From a virus, in the IMG/VR virus record IMGVR_UViG_3300027985_000592, positions 1 to 29,113 of that record: DNA of 29,113 nucleotides; one strand, given 5' to 3'. This document shows positions 25,772 through 29,113 of the stretch, piece by piece; the first letter of the stretch is position 1, and the number at the start of each line of letters is the position of its first letter. Position numbers and translations under genes: made by a program. Under the pieces are notes generated by a model. The model saw only the letters and a list, made by a program, of their open reading frames with translations, had not been told where the DNA came from and ran no database searches.

Positions 25772-26069
25772 TGTTCCAGCCTTCTATAAATGTGCTTTTA
25801 TGGATTGTAAACTGGTAGTCTGTCTTTTTATCATGTATCTGCTCTGCATAATAAATCCTGATCCCGAAATATTTTGATTCGGCAACATTTCTTAAATGCC
25901 CGAACTCGAATAGATTTTTTTTCAATCGCTCAATATCTTTTTCTAATTCGATATCAGGCTTATGTCGTACAACTATAATTGTAATAAATTCAGGTTCATC
26001 TAAATGATCATTATTTTCCACTATTTTATCGATATGTTTTTTTAGTTCAGGATATTTATCTATTATCAT
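25761..26069 (-). CDS. Unknown 102-residue protein of the early operon
   Basis: I do not recognise this protein. It is a mixed alpha/beta, acidic-then-mixed sequence starting MIIDKYPELKKHIDKIVEN with a hydrophobic strand FITIIVVRHKP (about 28-38), an amphipathic helix rich in Lys and Glu, and a late strand YFGIRIYYAEQI. The ATG has an AGGAGT ribosome-binding site upstream on the minus strand. It lies 9 bp after the initiator gene and overlaps the hydrolase by 11 bp, so the three genes form one leftward operon. Confidence 0.65.
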   Translation of the reverse strand: MIIDKYPELKKHIDKIVENNDHLDEPEFITIIVVRHKPDIELEKDIERLKKNLFEFGHLRNVAESKYFGIRIYYAEQIHDKKTDYQFTIHKSTFIEGWNIEY

Positions 26070-26078
26070 TGCATACTC

Positions 26079-26744
26079 CTAAACACTCTCAAATAAATGG
26101 CTTAATATATTATTGTCAGCTAAAATAGCTATATCCATTTTGTAAGCCTCATTTTTCTTAATGTTTTTCCTTTCATTTTTCATCTGCTCTTTTTTATCAA
26201 AGCTTTTAAGAGTGCTTTGCAAAATTAAGACCCTGTCGTCAATATCATATTTATCAAGCCCATTGGCTAACCTCATTAAATCGGCTTTATATCCCATATC
26301 CCAATATTTTTTCAATGTTTGTTCTTTGATTTTATAGCAACCAAACTCCCTTATCTTTTTAAAAAAATAATCAAAAGAATGCCCTGCGGGAGCATTTTCT
26401 TTTATATTTTTCTTTTCCTTTTCTTTTATATAAGGCGGTAACTCAGGGTTACCACTTGGTAACTGGGAGTTACCGATTATTTTTTCCTCATTCAGATATA
26501 TCTTGCGGCTTTTATACCGCCCTTCAATTTTGATGTATTTCTTGTTTTTAAGCCTCATTATAAGGTTTTTAACATAGTCTTTAGACTCACCTATACGTTC
26601 TCCCATCTGTTCGTTTGTAGGCCATATATGATCGTTTTCGCCCAAATGTATAGAGATACTGATTAAAAGATTTTTTTCGGCATGTGGTAATGTTTTGCGG
26701 TCGATTTTTTGGATGGATTTTATGACTTTGAAAATATTTGACAC
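26079..26744 (-). CDS. Winged-helix replication initiator-like protein (gene O-type)
   Basis: The 221-residue protein starts with GTG at 26744, supported by AAGGAA about 9 bases upstream. Residues 15-85 form a helix-turn-helix of the HTH_36 kind (LPHAEKNLLISISIHLG, then PTNEQMGERIGESKDYVKNL and IKIEGRYKSRKIYL). A Gly/Pro/Asn linker (GNSQLPSGNPELP, about 91-103) is followed by a helical C-terminal domain with FDYFFKKIREFGCYKIKEQ. This layout, DNA-binding N-terminus plus a separate C-terminus, matches phage replication initiators such as lambda O. The linker is encoded by two 17-bp palindromes, the place where O-type origins lie. It leads the leftward operon and lies next to a divergent control region. 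A plain transcription regulator is the alternative. Confidence 0.7.
   Translation of the reverse strand: MSNIFKVIKSIQKIDRKTLPHAEKNLLISISIHLGENDHIWPTNEQMGERIGESKDYVKNLIMRLKNKKYIKIEGRYKSRKIYLNEEKIIGNSQLPSGNPELPPYIKEKEKKNIKENAPAGHSFDYFFKKIREFGCYKIKEQTLKKYWDMGYKADLMRLANGLDKYDIDDRVLILQSTLKSFDKKEQMKNERKNIKKNEAYKMDIAILADNNILSHLFESV
26401..26432. other. AT-rich, strand-biased tract next to the candidate origin
   Basis: The + strand is almost pure pyrimidine plus A/T from 26401 to 26432 (runs such as TTTTCTTTTCCTTTTCTTTT), so the minus strand is purine-rich. It sits 4 bp from the iteron-like palindromes and encodes the Lys/Glu-rich part of the initiator. In lambda the ori has the same arrangement: repeats, then an easily melted A+T tract with purine/pyrimidine asymmetry. 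Confidence 0.45.
26437..26474 (-). repeat. Two iteron-like palindromes, candidate replication origin
   Basis: Two 17-bp palindromes with the form GGTAAC-N5-GTTACC lie at 26437-26453 and 26458-26474. Both arms are perfect in both copies, the spacer bases differ (TCAGG and TGGGA) and the copies are 21 bp apart, two helical turns. They are inside the initiator-like gene and encode its interdomain linker. An AT-rich strand-biased tract lies beside them. This resembles the lambda ori inside gene O, where initiator dimers bind palindromic iterons. Confidence 0.6.
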
Positions 26745-26762
26745 CGGAAATAATTCCTTCCC

Positions 26763-26776
26763 GGTTCATGATGAGG
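26763..26776. promoter_or_regulatory. Operator-like site 1 (imperfect)
   Basis: GGTTCATGATGAGG matches the minus-strand reading of site 2 (GGTTCATGATGAACC) at 12 consecutive positions. It lies 19 bp upstream of the leftward GTG start and just before the TTGACA box. It could bind the same regulator as site 2 to control both directions. Confidence 0.45.
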
Positions 26777-26778
26777 AC

Positions 26779-26806
26779 TTGACAATTTCTGCGGAGTTGA
26801 TATCCT
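26779..26806 (+). promoter_or_regulatory. Candidate rightward promoter
   Basis: A perfect TTGACA at 26779-26784 is followed after 16 bases by TATCCT (26801-26806), which has four of six consensus bases. It lies between two operator-like palindromes and before a leader ORF and hairpin. The -10 is weak, so an activator may be needed, or the promoter may be misassigned. Confidence 0.4.
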
Positions 26807-26822
26807 GCGTCTACAATTCGGA

Positions 26823-26837
26823 GGTTCATCATGAACC
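26823..26837. promoter_or_regulatory. Operator-like site 2, perfect 15-bp palindrome
   Basis: GGTTCATCATGAACC has perfect 7-base arms around a central C. It overlaps the Shine-Dalgarno end and the ATG of the leader ORF. Together with site 1, about 60 bp away, it flanks the TTGACA box, an arrangement typical of phage regulator-binding sites. The palindrome might also act as an RNA hairpin, but the loop would be too small. Confidence 0.55.
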
Positions 26838-26845
26838 AACTTTAA
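26831..26845 (+). CDS. Four-codon leader peptide MNQL
   Basis: ATG-AAC-CAA-CTT-TAA is preceded by a perfect GGAGG at 26820-26824 with 6-base spacing. The stop codon lies directly against the 5' arm of the hairpin at 26846. A ribosome on the leader would cover this arm, so translation could decide whether the hairpin forms. Chance occurrence of such a short frame is likely on its own; the perfect Shine-Dalgarno and the position make it worth noting. Confidence 0.35.
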   Translation: MNQL

Positions 26846-26881
26846 GAAAGCCCCAAACTTTGATCGGTTGCTGGGGCTTTC
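26846..26881 (+). terminator. 10-bp hairpin, terminator or attenuator
   Basis: GAAAGCCCCA (26846-26855) pairs perfectly with TGGGGCTTTC (26872-26881) around a 16-base loop. Rightward, the stem ends in GGGGCTTT and is followed by CGCCGTTT, a weak U-tract. Leftward, it is followed by TTAAAGTT. It may stop transcription in either direction or act as an attenuator for the genes from 27088. Confidence 0.55.
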
Positions 26882-27087
26882 GCCGTTTATAAGATACCCA
26901 CCTACATATCACATCTGCACAATAATATACATATCTATTTTAATCCAATAAATCCAATGCTTTAAAAATATTATATTTTTCTTTATTTTTTTGTTAAAAT
27001 ATGTGAAAAATTATTAAAGTTTGTGAAAAATAGGGCGATAATAATATTAACTGAGCGAGATAAACCCCAAATAAAGGAAACTGAAAT
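26882..27087 (+). promoter_or_regulatory. AT-rich control region before the rightward accessory genes
   Basis: This stretch has no gene and is very AT-rich. It holds two AATCCAAT copies (26942-26949 and 26951-26958), a T-rich run near 26977-26995, and two TGTGAAAAAT direct repeats at 27002-27011 and 27022-27031. A TTGTTA at 26991-26996 with TATTAA at 27012-27017 is a weak promoter candidate. AAAGGAA before the ATG at 27088 is the ribosome-binding site. Confidence 0.4.
27002..27031 (+). repeat. Direct repeat TGTGAAAAAT x2
   Basis: The ten-base sequence TGTGAAAAAT occurs at 27002-27011 and again at 27022-27031, 20 bp apart, about two helical turns. The region is AT-rich, so chance is possible, but the spacing and position upstream of the rightward operon suit a regulator-binding pair. 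Confidence 0.4.
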
Positions 27088-27447
27088 ATGAATGGATCAT
27101 ACAAAGAAATAAAATTTGCAGAAGATTTAAAAAGAAAATTTGAAAATGCTTTAAAAGATATTTCTAAAGAAAAGTTTGATGAACTTGTATCCGATCATAT
27201 TGATGAGTACGGCGATGATATTGAAGACTTTTCATATTCAAGATTCAGAAATATGTTTGAATTGATTCAGTCTGTAGAAAGTTCCTATCGATGGATATAT
27301 AATTATAAATATTACAAATTTAATGATAAATTTATCAGGGAGTTTATTAGTAGTGTTGAATTATTCTGTGATGAAGAAGAGTGGATAGATTTCTTAAAAA
27401 TGTGGGGTATTGAAGAAACTGAAGAAAATCTGAAAAAAAGAATTTAA
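27088..27447 (+). CDS. Unknown acidic protein, first of the small accessory genes
   Basis: This 119-residue protein is acidic and helical, starting MNGSYKEIKFAEDLKRKFEN and rich in Asp, Glu, Phe, Tyr and Lys. An aromatic stretch YRWIYNYKYYKFNDKF lies at about 68-83 and the end is Glu/Lys-rich. No family is recognised. It is first in the rightward small-gene operon, just after the AT-rich control region, where phages often carry host take-over or anti-defence proteins. AAAGGAA lies about 8 bases before the start. Confidence 0.65.
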   Translation: MNGSYKEIKFAEDLKRKFENALKDISKEKFDELVSDHIDEYGDDIEDFSYSRFRNMFELIQSVESSYRWIYNYKYYKFNDKFIREFISSVELFCDEEEWIDFLKMWGIEETEENLKKRI

Positions 27448-27496
27448 GATATTTTTATTCCGGGCGATATATGAAACAATGTGAAAGGAAGTGAAA

Positions 27497-27685
27497 ATGG
27501 AAAAAGCACATAACAGACTGACGGTAATACAAATGATTTTAAAAAGACATGGAATTAATTTTGAAATGATTAATGACCGATTGATTGCAGACGATGAGTA
27601 CAGCATGGACGGCAAGCTTTACAGCGAAAAAAGAGATCTGACAAATTATAAGATCGTGGATGTCAAAGCATGGCTGGGATACTAA
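27497..27685 (+). CDS. Small unknown protein (62 aa)
   Basis: The ATG at 27497 has AAAGGA 7 bases upstream, which is why I prefer it to a GTG six bases earlier. The 62 residues are helical at the start (AHNRLTVIQMILKRHG) and then form short strands (NDRLIADDEYSMDGKLYSEK). No family is recognised. It ends one base before the next start. Confidence 0.55.
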   Translation: MEKAHNRLTVIQMILKRHGINFEMINDRLIADDEYSMDGKLYSEKRDLTNYKIVDVKAWLGY

Positions 27686-27686
27686 A

Positions 27687-27842
27687 ATGAAACAAAATCC
27701 CGAACTATGCGCCTGCTGCCAGGCGCAGATCATCAGCGAAACCAATCCTAAAGCCCAGTTTTTAGATCTGTGTGACGACTGTTTTAAGAAACTGAATGTG
27801 GACCTTCAAAGCGAAATTATAGGATACAGAAAAGGAGAATAG
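27687..27842 (+). CDS. Small zinc-ribbon protein
   Basis: The 51-residue product has two CxxC pairs, CACC near the N-terminus and CDDC 24 residues later, a classic zinc-ribbon knuckle pair. I use the ATG at 27687, directly after the previous stop, rather than one at 27660 inside that gene. Small zinc ribbons of phages often bind DNA, RNA polymerase or other proteins. The exact role is unknown. Confidence 0.6.
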   Translation: MKQNPELCACCQAQIISETNPKAQFLDLCDDCFKKLNVDLQSEIIGYRKGE

Positions 27843-27846
27843 GCAA

Positions 27847-28092
27847 ATGGCATTACAAAAACCAATAAAAAATGGAATGAAAACAAAACCAATTTGGGAA
27901 TTTGAAGGTACTGATCTTGAAAAAGAAATAGATGATTATGTCAGTGACATGGATTGGTGCGACAGACTTTTTTTAGATCCAGATGGAAACATTATAGAAA
28001 TAAAAGAGAGTGTAGAAGAACTTTTTTTTGCTCAGAATCCTGACTTAACAGGATGGACTCAAATACTTTTTGGAATTTGGATTGAGGATTAA
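27847..28092 (+). CDS. Unknown acidic protein (81 aa)
   Basis: This 81-residue protein is acidic, with EKEIDDYVSDMDWCDRLFLD in the middle and a Trp-rich end (GWTQILFGIWIED). AAAGGAGAA upstream gives a good ribosome-binding site. No family is recognised. Small acidic proteins like this in phage accessory operons can mimic DNA, but nothing specific supports that here. Confidence 0.55.
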   Translation: MALQKPIKNGMKTKPIWEFEGTDLEKEIDDYVSDMDWCDRLFLDPDGNIIEIKESVEELFFAQNPDLTGWTQILFGIWIED

Positions 28093-28095
28093 ACA

Positions 28096-28263
28096 ATGCG
28101 AATAAACATATTTCACTCAATCGACAAGCGATTACTGGCTGATACGGTTAACGAATGGCTTGCAGCCCATGAGCATGAAATCGAAATTGTTAAAATGGCG
28201 CAAAGCATCGAAAACGACACAATGATAATCACATTTCTTTGGAAACTGAAGGAGCAATTTTAG
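28096..28263 (+). CDS. 55-residue small protein, Cse60-like layout
   Basis: A 55-residue frame runs from ATG 28096 to TAG 28263. It has the layout strand, helix, strand, strand: MRINIFHS, then DTVNEWLAAHEHEIEIVKMAQSI, then DTMIITFLWK. This resembles the small sporulation-type Cse60 family (conserved NEWL...IEIV...TFLW-like pattern), found in many phages with unknown role. It lies 3 bp after the preceding stop and the next ATG follows its own stop at once, so the three are coupled. Confidence 0.5.
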   Translation: MRINIFHSIDKRLLADTVNEWLAAHEHEIEIVKMAQSIENDTMIITFLWKLKEQF

Positions 28264-28479
28264 ATGAAACTAACATACCTGAAAAAAGGCTGGAAACGGC
28301 CATATGTATACCGATCTGAGATTGAAAAGTTTAGCCGCGGTATTATCGGGCCGGGCTATCTATCCAATCTTGACAGTATCGGCATGGGACCGAAACGGAT
28401 GAAGCTGGGCGGCAAAGTGGTGTATGACGTTAACGATTTTATCAAATGGCTTGAAAAGCGCTCGGAGGTGGTATCATGA
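28264..28479 (+). CDS. AlpA/excisionase-like DNA-binding protein
   Basis: The 71 residues show the small winged-helix MerR-like pattern of AlpA and excisionase proteins: VYRSEIEKFSRGIIGPGYLS, then GMGPKRMKLGGKVVYDVNDF and a final IKWLEKRS helix. Such proteins bind DNA as short arrays to regulate transcription or direct excision. No integrase is in the window. AAGGAG lies about 9 bases upstream, and the stop overlaps the next start as ATGA, so it is co-translated with the secreted protein gene. Confidence 0.7.
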   Translation: MKLTYLKKGWKRPYVYRSEIEKFSRGIIGPGYLSNLDSIGMGPKRMKLGGKVVYDVNDFIKWLEKRSEVVS

Positions 28480-28841
28480 AACGAATCTTAATTATTGCAT
28501 TGTTTTTGGTTATGGCGGCAGGATCGGCATGGGCGGATTGCTCACAATACGCAAGGCAAGGGGATTGGCAATCATACGAAAATTGTATGAGATATAATTA
28601 CAGTGGCAGGACCATTCATTATCAACAAAGACAGCAAGTGCAGGCTCCCGGATATTTACAAGATGGCGGCAATAGCACGATTAGAGCGATTGAGGCAGGC
28701 AGACGAGCGAGAATAGAAGAGGACCGCAATAGACGCGAGCAGGAAGCTCATGATGCTTTTATGCGCAGCTATCAGCCAAGCAACGAAGATCAGCAGCGGC
28801 AGGCAGAATATGACAGACTCATGCAGAAATATAGTAGATGA
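28476..28841 (+). CDS. Secreted protein sharing a module with ejection protein 2
   Basis: The 121-residue protein begins with a signal peptide of about 20 residues (MKRILIIALFLVMAAGSAWA) with an AWA cleavage site. Two Cys residues follow (one near 22, one near 37), possibly a disulfide. Residues 46-95 hold a module IHYQQRQQVQAPGYLQDG followed by STIRAIEAGRRARI, closely similar to residues 3-48 of the ejection protein at 13250. The remainder is Arg/Glu/Gln-rich and helical. Export implies a periplasmic place, an unusual pairing with a virion protein module. It is coupled to the AlpA-like gene by ATGA. Confidence 0.65.
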   Translation: MKRILIIALFLVMAAGSAWADCSQYARQGDWQSYENCMRYNYSGRTIHYQQRQQVQAPGYLQDGGNSTIRAIEAGRRARIEEDRNRREQEAHDAFMRSYQPSNEDQQRQAEYDRLMQKYSR

Positions 28842-28845
28842 TCCA

Positions 28846-28983
28846 ATGGATAAGCCCGAATATACTGAAGCTGAAAAAGAGATATTGGAGCGCATTGAAG
28901 AACTCAGAGCAGAGGCTAAGATGCGACTTGATCGGATGGAAAAACTGTTTAAAGAGGCTGAGAAATTGAAGCTTGACCGTTAA
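28846..28983 (+). CDS. Short coiled-coil protein (45 aa)
   Basis: The ATG at 28846 lies 4 bp after the previous stop and gives a 45-residue protein of nearly perfect heptads rich in Glu, Lys, Arg and Leu (AEKEILERIEELRAEAKMRL). It should form one long helix, probably a coiled coil. A longer version starting at 28750 would lie inside the secreted protein gene and is unlikely. No clear ribosome-binding site is seen. Role unknown. Confidence 0.5.
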   Translation: MDKPEYTEAEKEILERIEELRAEAKMRLDRMEKLFKEAEKLKLDR

Positions 28984-28989
28984 ATAAAC

Positions 28990-29035
28990 CCATGCCATCT
29001 TTAGAGAATAACCCTAAACTCTAAGGATGGCATGG
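28990..29035 (+). promoter_or_regulatory. 17-bp stem that covers the next ribosome-binding site
   Basis: Bases 28990-29006 pair with 29019-29035 along 17 positions with one T-G wobble, around a 12-base loop. The 3' arm contains AAGGA (29023-29027), the likely Shine-Dalgarno of the gene that starts at 29037, one base after the stem. No U-tract follows, so it is not a typical terminator. In RNA it should block translation until melted or cut. Confidence 0.65.
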
Positions 29036-29036
29036 C

Positions 29037-29113
29037 ATGAAAAAACTAATCTTTTTGTTCCTGATCCTTATCCCCAGCATTGCCCTGGCAGAAACGATTC
29101 AACTTGAATGGGA
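29037..29113 (+). CDS. Start of a secreted protein (partial)
   Basis: The ATG at 29037 opens a frame to the window end. The first 18 residues (MKKLIFLFLILIPSIALA) are a typical signal peptide with a cleavable ALA site, followed by ETIQLEW. The latter is reminiscent of the first strand of fibronectin type III-like domains seen after signal peptides in bacterial and prophage proteins, but too little is visible to say more. The start lies one base after a long stem holding its ribosome-binding site. Confidence 0.65.
   Translation, partial: MKKLIFLFLILIPSIALAETIQLEW

Noticed and set aside
26695-26892. 65-residue plus-strand ORF across the control region
   Set aside because: It runs through the operator and promoter-like sites and the hairpin, has no good ribosome-binding site, and overlaps the initiator start.
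28750-28845. Longer form of the coiled-coil protein
   Set aside because: The extra 32 residues lie entirely within the secreted protein gene and look unlike the rest.

Overview
The window is part of the genome (or prophage) of a tailed double-stranded DNA phage with a podovirus, P22-like virion. The evidence is a single rightward block in P22 order: small terminase, large terminase, portal, scaffold, coat, gp4-like adaptor, gp10-like stabilisation protein, gp14-like protein, three DNA-ejection proteins and then tail appendage genes. The P22-type head and ejection genes point to a Gram-negative, probably proteobacterial, host, but nothing fixes the species. No integrase, repressor, tRNA, insertion sequence or CRISPR array was seen, so lifestyle is undecided. 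Base composition looks mid-range, with an AT-richer patch in the tail fibre cluster and another in the regulatory region.

Layout. (1) 1-651: end of an unknown gene, a small membrane-anchored protein, and a relic that joins the start of a ParB-like domain to the end of a DNA methyltransferase. (2) 673-7844: packaging and head genes, with a 166-residue basic protein between terminase and portal and a set of short hairpin-forming repeats in the scaffold leader. (3) 7847-11556: a beta-rich tail protein, the gp10-like protein, an 88-residue protein where P22 has its tail needle gene, and a GNAT-like gp14-type protein. (4) 11561-16733: three ejection proteins. (5) 16726-24576: two large fibres that share an N-terminal anchor and tandem sugar-binding-like modules, with a separate jelly-roll-type protein between them. 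The second fibre ends in an S74 intramolecular chaperone. (6) 24560-25088: two small genes that end the rightward block.

(7) 25073-26744 is a leftward operon: a winged-helix replication-initiator-like gene, a small unknown gene and a YycJ-like metallo-beta-lactamase-fold hydrolase. The initiator gene carries two 17-bp palindromes with 21-bp periodicity beside an AT-rich, strand-biased tract, which resembles the lambda ori inside gene O. (8) 26745-27087 is the divergent control region: two related operator-like palindromes around a TTGACA box, a four-codon leader ORF with a perfect Shine-Dalgarno, and a 10-bp hairpin that starts on the base after its stop codon. (9) 27088-29113 is a rightward run of very small accessory genes, including a zinc-ribbon protein, an AlpA/excisionase-like DNA-binding protein and a secreted protein that shares a module with a virion ejection protein. 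It ends at the start of another secreted protein whose ribosome-binding site lies inside a 17-bp stem.

The rightward block would build, fill and arm the virion. The leftward operon probably starts DNA replication. The most novel signals are the leader/terminator control unit, the candidate origin, the module shared between secreted and virion proteins, and the sequestered ribosome-binding site.
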